DNA from: a virus
Reading direction: 5' to 3' (one strand)
Virus record (IMG/VR): IMGVR_UViG_3300046684_000188
Coordinates: 1-64,000 of that record
Length of the DNA stretch: 64,000 nucleotides
Shown: piece after piece, positions 17,885 through 24,564 of the stretch
How the letters are laid out: each line of letters starts with the position of its first letter
How positions within the stretch are numbered: position 1 is the first letter of the stretch
The notes under the pieces: model-generated
What the model saw: only the letters and a program-made list of their open reading frames with translations
What the model was told of the DNA's origin: nothing
The model's database searches: none
Position numbers and translations under genes: made by a program

Positions 17885-19063
17885 TCACCACGCCCGACGG
17901 CGCGGCGCTCCTTCCTTCTTCTCCTGCGGCTGTGATGGCTCCGCCTTCGATCCAGAGGTGGTAGCAGAGGGGGCAGATGGGGTACTCGCCGACTCCGAGG
18001 GGAACATCTCGCCCGCTGACGTGTCCTGCTGCGCAGCGGTAGGAGTAGGCTTTGACTCCTCCACAGGAATAGCCTGCTTTGAGGCAGGTTGAGATTCGGT
18101 CGTCGGTCCAGCCGTCTCCGTTCGCGACGGCTCCGCTCCTTTTTTTAGTTCGACCTCGACCCCCAGCTTCTTCGCCTCGGTGCGTAGGTGCTGGACGTGT
18201 CCCTCGGGATTGCCTGCGAAGTTCTCACGGCTCAAACGCTGCTTGGTCGCGTTCCAGCCGAGCGCCTTCATCGTCTTCTCAATCTCCTCATCGAAGACGG
18301 AGCCGAAGATAGCTTCGACCGACTGCCGGCCATCCTTCAGGTCGTTGGCCCAAGCCCGGAGGGTTACCAGTTCGTCTACACCGACGTCCTCGACGCCCGG
18401 GATACCCAGAGCATTGAGGATCTGGACGGTAGTCACGCCCGCGTTGTTGAAGTGAGTGATTGCCTTGTCGCGTTGGGCTCCGATAGCTTCGATCTTGCCC
18501 ACCGAGGCGAGCTTCGACTCCTCCCAGAGACCAATCCAGAGAGCTTTGGGAACATACTTCAGGATTGCGTTACGGTAGGCCAGCGAGGATGCCGCGGCCA
18601 TGGTGACGCCAATCATATCGGCGTTGAAGCGTCCATACTTGCCGGTAATGTTGCGGCTCGTGTTCCAGCCGAAGCGGGACAGACGCTCAAGGTCGAATAT
18701 CTGCGCCTGCGCGGTGACCGAGTCATCACCAACCTCAAGCGGTCGAACTTCGACGGCCAGGTTGCGCCAGCAGTACATCACAGCTTCAGCGAACCGGATG
18801 CTAGGTCCAATGAGCTGCTTATCGGCACGCGGGAGGCTGTAGGTCATCTGCTGCGCAATCTCCGGGCTGGTCGTGACGATGGCCTTCAGCTCCTCGCGGA
18901 ACTTGGTGATAGACCGCGGCGCTTGCCTCGCAGCCTTGATGAGCGAATTGAGCGCGCTCTCCTCGAGTTGGCCGAGCGCAGTGGTTGACGGGAGAACGGC
19001 TTCTGAACCCTCTTCGCTTCCGGGTCCGAAGATATCGGGTTCCTGCTGTTTGGTGGGTGCCAA
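17885..19063 (-). CDS. Putative single-strand annealing recombinase
   Basis: This 392-residue protein starts at TTG 19063 with AAAGAGG eight bases upstream. Residues about 35-270 carry a pattern seen in a widespread phage family (RSITKFREELKAIVTTSPEIAQQM, LPRADKQLIGPSIRFAEAV, SVTAQAQIFDLE, SSLAYRNAILKYVPKALW). The last 110 residues are Ser/Pro/Glu-rich and disordered. Proteins of this sort usually lie beside an exonuclease and are proposed to anneal ssDNA like RecT/Sak. The nearby RecB/Cas4-like nuclease and SbcC-like ATPase support that here. No catalytic residue can prove it. Confidence 0.6.
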   Translation of the reverse strand: MAPTKQQEPDIFGPGSEEGSEAVLPSTTALGQLEESALNSLIKAARQAPRSITKFREELKAIVTTSPEIAQQMTYSLPRADKQLIGPSIRFAEAVMYCWRNLAVEVRPLEVGDDSVTAQAQIFDLERLSRFGWNTSRNITGKYGRFNADMIGVTMAAASSLAYRNAILKYVPKALWIGLWEESKLASVGKIEAIGAQRDKAITHFNNAGVTTVQILNALGIPGVEDVGVDELVTLRAWANDLKDGRQSVEAIFGSVFDEEIEKTMKALGWNATKQRLSRENFAGNPEGHVQHLRTEAKKLGVEVELKKGAEPSRTETAGPTTESQPASKQAIPVEESKPTPTAAQQDTSAGEMFPSESASTPSAPSATTSGSKAEPSQPQEKKEGAPRRRAW

Positions 19064-19068
19064 TTGAT

Positions 19069-19278
19069 TTACCTCTTTCTGAAGCTGTCAGCTTCCGGGC
19101 ATGTGGTGAAGTGGGTAATGGCGGGGGAATTCCCGTCCTGCATGAGGTTGAATGGCATCTTGCGCCCGGTCGGCGTCTCCCACCATTCCATCTCTTCCTT
19201 GCAACCACGACAGACAGAGTGATTGCTGAACTTGTATTTGGCTGCTACCAACTCATCCCTTGTCTTCGGGAACGGCAT
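19069..19278 (-). CDS. Small zinc-ribbon-like phage protein
   Basis: This 69-residue protein starts at MPFPKTRDEL with AGGAGGAG upstream. It contains CRGC, EMEWWETPTGRKMPFN and a late HFTTCPEAD; one histidine and three cysteines could form a zinc ribbon. The W-x-x-TP-x-GK-x-MP-x-N pattern recurs in many phage early proteins of unknown role. It ends just before the recombinase TTG start. Confidence 0.7.
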   Translation of the reverse strand: MPFPKTRDELVAAKYKFSNHSVCRGCKEEMEWWETPTGRKMPFNLMQDGNSPAITHFTTCPEADSFRKR

Positions 19279-19441
19279 CGGTCTCCTCCTGGGTGACAAC
19301 TGGCCGGTTGATGATGATGTGGCGGAGATAGTCAGCTCTGCTCTTGTACTTCCCCTCCCACTCGCGGTCGATCTGGCGCTCCTCTAGCTTCGAGAATCGC
19401 GCCCATAGCTTCTGGGTCAGGGTTGATGGTGGTCGCGGCAA
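19253..19441 (-). CDS. Small ribbon-helix-helix-like protein
   Basis: This 62-residue protein starts at TTG 19441, preceded by AAAGGAGG at ideal spacing, which decides the start. Residues 6-45 (STLTQKLWARF, then KSRADYLRHIII) resemble a ribbon-helix-helix DNA-binding fold, a short strand plus two helices. It may be an early regulator; the fold call is tentative. Confidence 0.55.
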   Translation of the reverse strand: MPRPPSTLTQKLWARFSKLEERQIDREWEGKYKSRADYLRHIIINRPVVTQEETDAVPEDKG

Positions 19442-19578
19442 TCCTTGCCTCCTTTGCGGGTTAGCTCCGAGACTTCGTACTCCCGGATAGTTTTGAACAT
19501 ATCTATGGCTACCAGAACGACGACCAGAAGCAGCAGCCCGACCATGGAGCGAACGAGGATGATTTGTAGGAGGGTCAT
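19417..19578 (-). CDS. Small single-span membrane protein 1
   Basis: This 53-residue protein starts at ATG 19578, overlapping the TGA of the upstream small gene (ATGA). Residues 3-25 are a hydrophobic span (GLLLLVVVLVAI) and the rest is charged. With its neighbour it forms a pair of tiny membrane proteins in an early operon; takeover, superinfection-exclusion or holin/antiholin-like roles are all possible. Confidence 0.6.
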   Translation of the reverse strand: MTLLQIILVRSMVGLLLLVVVLVAIDMFKTIREYEVSELTRKGGKDCRDHHQP

Positions 19579-19709
19579 TTGCGCCTCTCATCGCGTACGG
19601 TGCCGGTGAAGACGAAAGCGAGAAAGAAGACAAGGCCCGCAGCCATCAGCAGGCCCGCGGGGTTGTGCTGCGCCCATGTGTCGAGGTAGAAGAGTGCTTG
19701 TCCTATCAT
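19575..19709 (-). CDS. Small single-span membrane protein 2
   Basis: This 44-residue protein starts at ATG 19709 with GGAGG five bases upstream. Residues 18-36 (AGLLMAAGLVFFLAFVFTG) form one membrane span, followed by a basic tail (RDERRK) that should stay in the cytoplasm. Tight overlaps on both sides support it as real. Confidence 0.6.
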   Translation of the reverse strand: MIGQALFYLDTWAQHNPAGLLMAAGLVFFLAFVFTGTVRDERRK

Positions 19710-19903
19710 CGTGTCCTCCGTGCGATCACTCCTAAATGACAATTGCAGTCGCAGCAGTTACCTTCTGGGTCGGTGCATCCGTCGCAGTTTCCCTGCATAC
19801 AATCGGCAGACATGCAAGGAATGTCATCAGGCTCTTCGCCGTCGCGCTCATCCATGACAGGGAGCAGGGCTGGTATCAGCTTCTTTAGGACTTCGCTTCC
19901 CAT
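19706..19903 (-). CDS. Small cysteine-rich protein
   Basis: This 65-residue protein starts MGSEVLKKLIPALLPV at ATG 19903 with GAGGGAG in front. The second half holds nine cysteines and a histidine in about 27 residues (CMSADCMQGNCDGC...CCDCNCH), enough for two metal sites. No family recognised; likely a zinc-binding early protein. Confidence 0.65.
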   Translation of the reverse strand: MGSEVLKKLIPALLPVMDERDGEEPDDIPCMSADCMQGNCDGCTDPEGNCCDCNCHLGVIARRTR

Positions 19904-20112
19904 GGCTCTCCCTCGTGCTCGCGGTAGTAGGCGCTCTGGCGATCGTTGCTCGCGGCGATCTTGGCATCGTCCAGTGGTGCAGGCATCACGCGCCCGGTGC
20001 CTAAGCAGCTCGGGCAGGTAATCGCCTGGGTGATGGTGCCGCACTTGTAAAAGGAGCTGGGGAGGGTGCGCACGATGCGCCCCACCCCATCACAGCGTTT
20101 GCACTTATTCAC
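19885..20112 (-). CDS. Small protein with DnaJ-type zinc knuckles
   Basis: This 75-residue protein starts at GTG 20112 (GGAGG six bases upstream), overlapping the previous stop. It has CKRCDGVGR (4-12) and CPSCLGTGR (about 33-41), the paired CxxCxGxG repeats of the DnaJ zinc domain, then a Tyr/Glu-rich tail. It is one of at least three such proteins in this operon. Confidence 0.7.
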   Translation of the reverse strand: MNKCKRCDGVGRIVRTLPSSFYKCGTITQAITCPSCLGTGRVMPAPLDDAKIAASNDRQSAYYREHEGEPWEAKS

Positions 20113-20446
20113 CGAACGCCTCCTTGTTCAGTTCCAAGTCGGTAGCGGCATCTTCCTCAAGCCCCTGCTGGTGCTCGATACACTCGTCGCACTCGCCACA
20201 GTCGCAGGCTTCCTCCTCCTGCGCCTCCGCCTCCTCCTGCGCCTCCTCTGCGTCGAGAAGAGCGACCTTGTCGAGGTTCAGGGACTCGGCCAGCTCGTCC
20301 AACTTGGCGAGGGTAAGCTCGTCGGCATCGTCGAAGTGGTCGCAGCATCCGAGGCGACAGTCACCATATTGGCTGGTCTGGAACTCCTGATAGAACCGGA
20401 TGCAGTGGAGAATCGTTGCCAGTTCGCTATCTTTGATGATCCGCAT
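20105..20446 (-). CDS. Acidic cysteine-containing hypothetical protein
   Basis: This 113-residue protein starts MRIIKDSEL at ATG 20446 with GGAGG upstream. It is strongly acidic (long Glu/Ala runs around 65-82), with GCCDHFDD in the middle and CDCGECDEC near 85-93. Acidic phage early proteins often mimic DNA or bind host enzymes; no specific target is visible. Confidence 0.65.
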   Translation of the reverse strand: MRIIKDSELATILHCIRFYQEFQTSQYGDCRLGCCDHFDDADELTLAKLDELAESLNLDKVALLDAEEAQEEAEAQEEEACDCGECDECIEHQQGLEEDAATDLELNKEAFGE

Positions 20447-20774
20447 GGATTGCCTCCTCGCCTTCGTGGATCCTGCCGTAGCAGTTGCAGGAGTCGCCAG
20501 GGTGACCGCAACGGACATAGCGCCCGTCCTTCACCCAAGCCTGATTGTGATAGTCGAAGGAGACAGCCTCGGGAGTGAACCCGAAGCCCTCGATGAGCTT
20601 GCGGACAAAGGCCCGGCTGAATTCCAGCCGGGTCTCTACGCCGTATTCGTTGATGATGCGGGCGAAGTGGAGCCCGTTATAGACCAACCGGAGGGTTCCG
20701 AGATTCTCGCCGCGGTGGTCGTACTGGGTGAAGGTTGCGCCCGGGCGAAGTGCCTTGAAGGTTTTCAGGTTCAT
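20427..20774 (-). CDS. Hypothetical early protein
   Basis: This 115-residue protein starts at ATG 20774. The N-terminal two thirds are alpha/beta (FKALRPGATFTQYDHRGENL), followed by CGHPGDSCNCYG, a possible metal site. It overlaps the next gene by 20 bases. No family recognised. Confidence 0.65.
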   Translation of the reverse strand: MNLKTFKALRPGATFTQYDHRGENLGTLRLVYNGLHFARIINEYGVETRLEFSRAFVRKLIEGFGFTPEAVSFDYHNQAWVKDGRYVRCGHPGDSCNCYGRIHEGEEAIHADHQR

Positions 20775-20776
20775 GG

Positions 20777-20977
20777 CTAGCGACCTCCCCGAACTACGGT
20801 GTAGGAGAAAGATGCGCGGGTGTTGTAGCGGACAGCCTCACGAAGCCTCTTCGCTTCGGTCTCAGCCTCCTCGCGGTCGGTGTAGACGATGATCTGACCG
20901 TCCGCGTCCTTGAGCATCCCGGAGCGGCGCCCGGTGATACCGCCATAGACTTCGCACTCAATAACAAAGGTCTCCAT
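20777..20977 (-). CDS. Small hypothetical protein
   Basis: This 66-residue protein has the pattern of a small alpha/beta domain: FVIECEVYGG, then IIVYTDREEAETEAKRL and SFSYTVVRGGR. The mix of a strand, a helix rich in Glu/Ala/Arg and a final strand recurs in many phage early proteins. Its ATG overlaps the previous stop by one base. Confidence 0.65.
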   Translation of the reverse strand: METFVIECEVYGGITGRRSGMLKDADGQIIVYTDREEAETEAKRLREAVRYNTRASFSYTVVRGGR

Positions 20978-21231
20978 TAGCGGGCTCCCTTCTTGAGCTT
21001 CTTAGCTTCGGCCTTCTCGGCGGCAACCCTACGCGCCTCGATCTTGCAAGCAGACTGGTAGATGGTGACGAAGTCGACGGGGAGCCTCTGGCGGAGCCCC
21101 TTGAGCTTCATGTAGACCACGAAGCCACGGCTATCGAACTCTAGGACGACCGGGCGCATCTTGCCGCGGACCCGGACTTCGGCTGATGTTTCGACCTTGA
21201 GCGCGGTCTTACGATTAGAGATTTGCGTCAT
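20977..21231 (-). CDS. Small basic hypothetical protein
   Basis: This 84-residue, Lys/Arg/Ala-rich protein has a beta-rich first half (VRVRGKMRPVVLEFDSRGFVVYMKL) and a basic helical tail (ARRVAAEKAEAKKLKKGAR). It could bind nucleic acid; no motif is recognised. Confidence 0.65.
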   Translation of the reverse strand: MTQISNRKTALKVETSAEVRVRGKMRPVVLEFDSRGFVVYMKLKGLRQRLPVDFVTIYQSACKIEARRVAAEKAEAKKLKKGAR

Positions 21232-21532
21232 GGGACCGTACCTCCTTCTGTTGTTTGCGGGTGTTGGCGCGCTCGGCCGCAGCCAGGTTGCGCGTCTGGT
21301 TGACGTTGAAATAGGTCACGGCGAGCTTCTCGGCCTCCTCGATAGCCTTGAACGCGGTATCGAGGATCTTCCGGGAATCCTGAAAGTTGACCTCCTCTTG
21401 CACCGCAGCCTCAAAGTCACGAATGACCTTGAGGCGTGTCTGCGGACGGTGGTACTTCTCGAGGTGACAGTCGGCGTGGAGCAGACTGATTCTCGCCAGC
21501 TTCATCATGTGAACGAGCCGTTGCACCTTCAC
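21215..21532 (-). CDS. Hypothetical helical protein
   Basis: This 105-residue protein starts at GTG 21532, coupled to the upstream stop (GTGA) with AAGGGAG in front. It is almost wholly helical, with repeated Glu/Ala/Lys heptads (AAVQEEVNFQDSRKILDTAFKAIEEAEKLA). No family recognised. Confidence 0.6.
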   Translation of the reverse strand: MKVQRLVHMMKLARISLLHADCHLEKYHRPQTRLKVIRDFEAAVQEEVNFQDSRKILDTAFKAIEEAEKLAVTYFNVNQTRNLAAAERANTRKQQKEVRSHDANL

Positions 21533-22188
21533 CGTGGGGCTCCCTTCTGGATGGCGGGAGCGATGATGAGCGAGGTGTTGTTGGTGAAGGCGTAGAAGAC
21601 GGCGGAGGTGATGCAGCGCCAGCAAAGCGTCTGACGATACCCACCGACGCGAACCGAGCGCAGCGTCGTCCATACGGTCGACTTGCAATCAGCCTTGCAG
21701 GTGCAAGCCTCAGACTCGCACTCGCAGCTCTCGCCGGGCTCAATAGCCTGCTCGGCGATATCGAAAGCAGCCTCCCGGGTAGCCTCGACGTCGTCCGGGT
21801 GTTCGCTGGGGGTTGTGGTGGCCAGCGGTTGACCTGTGAGATAGTCGGCCAGCTTCAGAGCTGGCTTGAGAGTGCTCTCGATTCCAAGGCTGTAGTCCTC
21901 GATCACTCCCGCTCCGGTCCCTATGCCGTAGGAGAAGCGAACGAAGCCGACGCGGTTCATTCCGCCAGCTTCCCGAAGATAGACATTGAAGATATCGAGG
22001 GTGGAGCCGTCAGGCTTGAGCCCGTTGGCCATCTCGATAGCTTCGCCGAGAGTAGATACTGCGACTGGGGTTGCGTCGACCTCACGCACGCTATAACCCG
22101 CGTCAATAAGGCACTCTAGCGCCTTGGTTACAATCGCACGCTCGCGAGCGCGGATAGCTAATAAGTCCTGTTTGGTCCATTGGCTCAT
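21529..22188 (-). CDS. First gene of the leftward operon, hypothetical
   Basis: This 219-residue protein starts at ATG 22188 with GGAGGGG eight bases upstream. The N-terminus is helical (LLAIRARERAIVTKALECLIDAGYSVREVD), followed by a beta-rich middle, then CECESEACTCKADC and CWRC motifs that could hold metal. As the promoter-proximal gene it is likely expressed first after infection, fitting a host-takeover or regulatory role, but no domain is recognised. Confidence 0.65.
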   Translation of the reverse strand: MSQWTKQDLLAIRARERAIVTKALECLIDAGYSVREVDATPVAVSTLGEAIEMANGLKPDGSTLDIFNVYLREAGGMNRVGFVRFSYGIGTGAGVIEDYSLGIESTLKPALKLADYLTGQPLATTTPSEHPDDVEATREAAFDIAEQAIEPGESCECESEACTCKADCKSTVWTTLRSVRVGGYRQTLCWRCITSAVFYAFTNNTSLIIAPAIQKGAPR

Positions 22189-22211
22189 TTGATTTGCCCC
22201 TCCGATGGGCT

Positions 22212-22227
22212 AAGACATTTCTGTCTT
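22212..22227 (-). promoter_or_regulatory. Inverted repeat at the start of the leftward transcript
   Basis: AAGACA and TGTCTT form a perfect 6-bp inverted repeat around four bases. As RNA from the minus strand the loop is GAAA, a stable tetraloop. It lies 25-40 bases upstream of the 22188 start and next to the predicted promoter, so it is either an operator or a leader hairpin. Confidence 0.5.
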
Positions 22228-22234
22228 TCGAAAC

Positions 22235-22264
22235 ACTCTACACCCATCTATCTAATTTTGTCTA
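22235..22264 (-). promoter_or_regulatory. Candidate promoter of the leftward early operon
   Basis: On the minus strand TAGACA (22264-22259) and TAGAGT (22240-22235) are separated by 18 bases, a fair match to bacterial sigma-70 -35 and -10 elements (5/6 and 4/6). It would start RNA near 22228 and give a leader of about 40 bases for the 17-kb leftward gene run. Confidence 0.35.
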
Positions 22265-22275
22265 CCGTTATCCAT

Positions 22276-22294
22276 TTGACACACATGATATTCT
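22276..22294 (+). promoter_or_regulatory. TATTCT-type promoter of the predicted small RNA
   Basis: The element ATGATATTCTTTCCTCGG (TATTCT at 22289-22294, preceded by TG-n) matches the repeated element found before six rightward gene modules. An upstream CATTTGAC (22273-22280) also occurs before the copy at 26869. Transcription would run into the structured region ending at the 22416-22437 terminator. Confidence 0.5.
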
Positions 22295-22300
22295 TTCCTC

Positions 22301-22440
22301 GGCTCGCAAGGGTTGGGTGTTGGTGCTCTCTTATCGGATCATTGGCCCGGTGGCAGGGAGCCCTCCGAAGCACTCAACCCTCGCGAGACTATTAGTTACA
22401 GGCATTTGAGCACGGAGCCCGCTTAGGCGGGCTTTGTTGC
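22301..22440 (+). ncRNA. Predicted structured non-coding RNA
   Basis: No sizeable gene lies here, yet the region has promoter, structure and terminator. The main stem pairs CTCGC (22303-22307) with GCGAG (22383-22387) and, after a small internal loop, GGGTTGGGTG (22310-22319) with CACTCAACCC (22371-22380), ten pairs with one G-U. Inside it TCGGA (22334-22338) pairs with TCCGA (22364-22368). A separate terminator hairpin closes the 3' end. The predicted RNA is about 135-140 nt. It resembles no RNA family I can name; it could be a phage small RNA regulator, decoy or antisense to the divergent leader. Inference from structure only. Confidence 0.5.
22416..22437 (+). terminator. Intrinsic terminator after the predicted small RNA
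   Basis: AGCCCGC and GCGGGCT form a 7-bp perfect stem with a TTAG loop, followed by TTGTT. Its orientation fits rightward transcription, yet no rightward protein gene precedes it in this gap, which supports a short non-coding transcript. Confidence 0.75.
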
Positions 22441-22540
22441 GTCTACAGAAACCTCTTGCAATCCGCGAATATCCCGGCGTACATTCTTCGGCACTCTGTT
22501 GAGCTGCTTTATCGTGCGATCTGTTCCCGGGAGTCTTCCA

Positions 22541-22750
22541 ATGCTGAACCTAGACACGATCTTCGACTATCACGCCTTGATGGCTGAGCAAGTAGAGCGG
22601 ACAAACGTTGTAAGGATGGCAGCAAAACACTTTGCGTGGGTTGTCGTCGAGAACACCAACGAATCAGCCGACCAGACAGCAGCCATAAGAAAAATAAGCG
22701 AGGCATCTATGACGGCAATAGCCTCTATCGCCAGAGAGGGCGAGTACTAG
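22541..22750 (+). CDS. Putative Acb2/Tad1 hairpin-domain protein (anti-CBASS/anti-Thoeris candidate)
   Basis: This 69-residue protein starts at ATG 22541 with GGGAG seven bases upstream. The pattern FDYH (7-10), Q-x2-R around 15-18, a long first helix, then a second helix starting near ADQTAAIRKISEA and ending ASIARE, fits the small helical-hairpin family of phage Acb2 and the Tad1 hairpin. Those proteins bind and sequester cyclic nucleotides made by CBASS or Thoeris defence enzymes. The family's usual Ser-x-Glu (S-x-E) stretch before the second helix is altered to SADQ here, and the match is recalled by eye, not by a search. It stands alone between the predicted small RNA and a terminator-like hairpin, as expected of an immediate-early counter-defence gene. 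Confidence 0.55.
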   Translation: MLNLDTIFDYHALMAEQVERTNVVRMAAKHFAWVVVENTNESADQTAAIRKISEASMTAIASIAREGEY

Positions 22751-22792
22751 CCGTCATCCTCCTTCTTATCTGACACTTTCCTCGCTACCTTG

Positions 22793-22830
22793 ACACCCTG
22801 CCCGGTATACGCGGCGGGGTGTTGTCATTT
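22793..22830 (+). terminator. Candidate terminator after the Acb2-like gene
   Basis: ACACCCTGCC (22793-22802) pairs with GGCGGGGTGT (22813-22822), ten pairs including one T-G, with a ten-base loop, followed by TGTCATTTGTG. The T-tract is weak, so termination may be partial. Confidence 0.45.
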
Positions 22831-22834
22831 GTGA

Positions 22835-22854
22835 TTACGCACAGGTTTTCCACA
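22835..22854 (+). other. Two adjacent DnaA-box-like 9-mers; possible replication origin
   Basis: TTACGCACA (22835-22843) and TTTTCCACA (22846-22854) each differ by one position from the DnaA-box consensus TTATNCACA and are two bases apart in the non-coding gap just upstream of replication genes. The stretch from 22751 to 23024 has no gene, so an origin here is plausible but unproven; no iterated repeats or strongly AT-rich tract was seen. Confidence 0.35.
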
Positions 22855-22863
22855 ATTCCTATG

Positions 22864-22892
22864 TTGCCTACCTAACAAACCCCGCGTAAACT
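22864..22892 (+). promoter_or_regulatory. Candidate sigma-70-like promoter for the replication genes
   Basis: TTGCCT (22864-22869) and TAAACT (22887-22892) are separated by 17 bases and lie about 130 bp before the 23025 start. Both hexamers match four of six consensus positions. Confidence 0.35.
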
Positions 22893-23024
22893 CCGAGTCC
22901 TGCCCACTTAGCAGCGCCTCGATTAGCTACCGAGGATTGGCGTGACGGTTTGGCGGGTTGTCAGATGCTTCTCCTGGCGGCTCTGACTCCCGCCCCGCAC
23001 GAATAAGCCAAAGGAAAGCCCGGG

Positions 23025-23345
23025 ATGATCGTAGAGAACTTGCCAGCGCGGAGAAGGCCCGGACGTCAGCCCTCGATTGCTTTAGCCGAAGCGACACACG
23101 CCCTCCTCACCGATCCTGAAGTCGTGTCCCTCAACCTCTCCCCTTACCAGCTCCATCTTCTGTCCCGGCGAATCCTTCGTATGGGCGGAGCTAAGAAGTT
23201 CCTATCCCTCGCTCCGGATACCCGAGCGATCCTGATAAATCTATCGGGCTTCAGGGTAGGCAACCAGAAGACTCTCATTGGCGGCGGTCTCAAGGGACGC
23301 GGCTATGAGACGAGGAAACGGGGGATAGACACCCAACATGCCTAA
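23025..23345 (+). CDS. Small basic hypothetical protein upstream of the replication initiator
   Basis: This 106-residue protein starts at ATG 23025 after AAAGGAAAG. It begins with a basic tail (ARRRPGRQPSIALAEA), then helices (NLSPYQLHLLSRRILRMGGAKKFL) that may form a helix-turn-helix. The gene overlaps the start of the next by eight bases, so a regulatory or replication accessory role is plausible. No family recognised. Confidence 0.65.
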   Translation: MIVENLPARRRPGRQPSIALAEATHALLTDPEVVSLNLSPYQLHLLSRRILRMGGAKKFLSLAPDTRAILINLSGFRVGNQKTLIGGGLKGRGYETRKRGIDTQHA

Positions 23346-24564
23346 CGTCCCCGCCTTCCTGCTCTATACCGGAGACTTCTACAAGATGGAAGTGTCCTGC
23401 GCCTCTCCCATGGCTCAATGGGTCTGGATGAGGCTAGAAATGCTTATGCACGACTCTACTGGCCGCTACGGCTACCTAGAGATTGGGGGGAAACCCGCCC
23501 CCACCGAGTACATCGCCCGTCGACTGGGAATAACGGTAGACGAAACGATTGCGGCAATCCGTGAGATAGATGACTTCAATGGCATCTCACGCGACGGTAA
23601 AACCATCTACTCCCCCCGCCTCGTCGAGCAAGACGTCCAGCGGGCCCGCAAGAGAAAAAATGTCTACGACTACCGGGAACGTCAAAATCAGACTAATGAC
23701 CATTCTTCTTCTGATAGTGATTCCTCTAAGTCAATGGAAATACAAGAAGACTGTAACCGGCCTTCCTCGACGGGTGTAACCGGTACGGTTACCACCCCCC
23801 TTGAAGATGAAAATGAAGATAGTATTTGTACTTCTTTACCTACCCAAAAAGCTCTAGGAAAACCTTCTACGCGAGGGAAGCCAGCGCCCCCAATTCCTCC
23901 AGAGTTGTCTCTCGAAACGGCTGCAGCTCTTGCCGATGGTGTTGAACGGGAACGCCTCAAGCACCAATCCCTCGCTGTACGTATCGCGCTCTCAGCTCCG
24001 GCTGGAATCTCGTGCGGCTGGACCGAGGGGCTGGTCAAGAGCAGGAAAACCATGATTTCTCCGGTCTACGAGGCGATCAAGGCAGAGGCGAAGGAGCGGC
24101 GTTGCTCGGAGATTCAAGCGGCGGAGTGGATGCTCGGCCAGGTCGAGGAGCTTACCGCGGCAGTGGCTCTCGATCCTGGGTGGACGCAGTACTGGTCCGG
24201 GGAGCGGCAAGCGAGGATGTTCAAGTCTGCGGAGTATCGGAACCCGCAGAAGTACGCAGTGACAGCACGCAACGGAGGAGCCAATGGAAACGGTAGACAA
24301 CCCGGAACTAGCAAGAATCGAAGCCATGCTGCAGCGGCACTGGAAGAACTCGAAAGGGGATGGGCACAGAGCGAACACGGCGGCAGTGGCGGAGGTAGCG
24401 GAGACGGTGCATCCCCAGCGAGTCATCACGCCCGCAGTTCTAACCCTCTACGCCCTCGCGCTCTCTCGGTTGTCCCCCGAGGCGTGTCAAAGGGCACTGG
24501 CACGAGTGGTACTCGAGAAGAGGTTTCTCCCCTCCCCGCGAGAGATCCTCGCTTTGGCTGGTGA
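23338..24564 (+). CDS. Putative replication initiator/replisome organiser
   Basis: This 408-residue protein has an N-terminal winged-helix-like region (residues 1-105: FLLYTGDFYKMEVSCASPMAQWVWMRLE, YIARRLGITVDETIAAIREI) of the type found in phage replisome organisers and DnaD-like initiators. A Ser/Thr/Pro-rich linker follows (120-190), then a second helical domain (200-310). The last roughly 95 residues (from about GGANGNGRQ) are Gly/Ser/Arg-rich and overlap the next gene for 281 bases in another frame. They read like an accidental extension after loss of a stop. It would act with the loader candidate and DnaB at the phage origin. Confidence 0.6.
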   Translation: MPNVPAFLLYTGDFYKMEVSCASPMAQWVWMRLEMLMHDSTGRYGYLEIGGKPAPTEYIARRLGITVDETIAAIREIDDFNGISRDGKTIYSPRLVEQDVQRARKRKNVYDYRERQNQTNDHSSSDSDSSKSMEIQEDCNRPSSTGVTGTVTTPLEDENEDSICTSLPTQKALGKPSTRGKPAPPIPPELSLETAAALADGVERERLKHQSLAVRIALSAPAGISCGWTEGLVKSRKTMISPVYEAIKAEAKERRCSEIQAAEWMLGQVEELTAAVALDPGWTQYWSGERQARMFKSAEYRNPQKYAVTARNGGANGNGRQPGTSKNRSHAAAALEELERGWAQSEHGGSGGGSGDGASPASHHARSSNPLRPRALSVVPRGVSKGTGTSGTREEVSPLPARDPRFGW

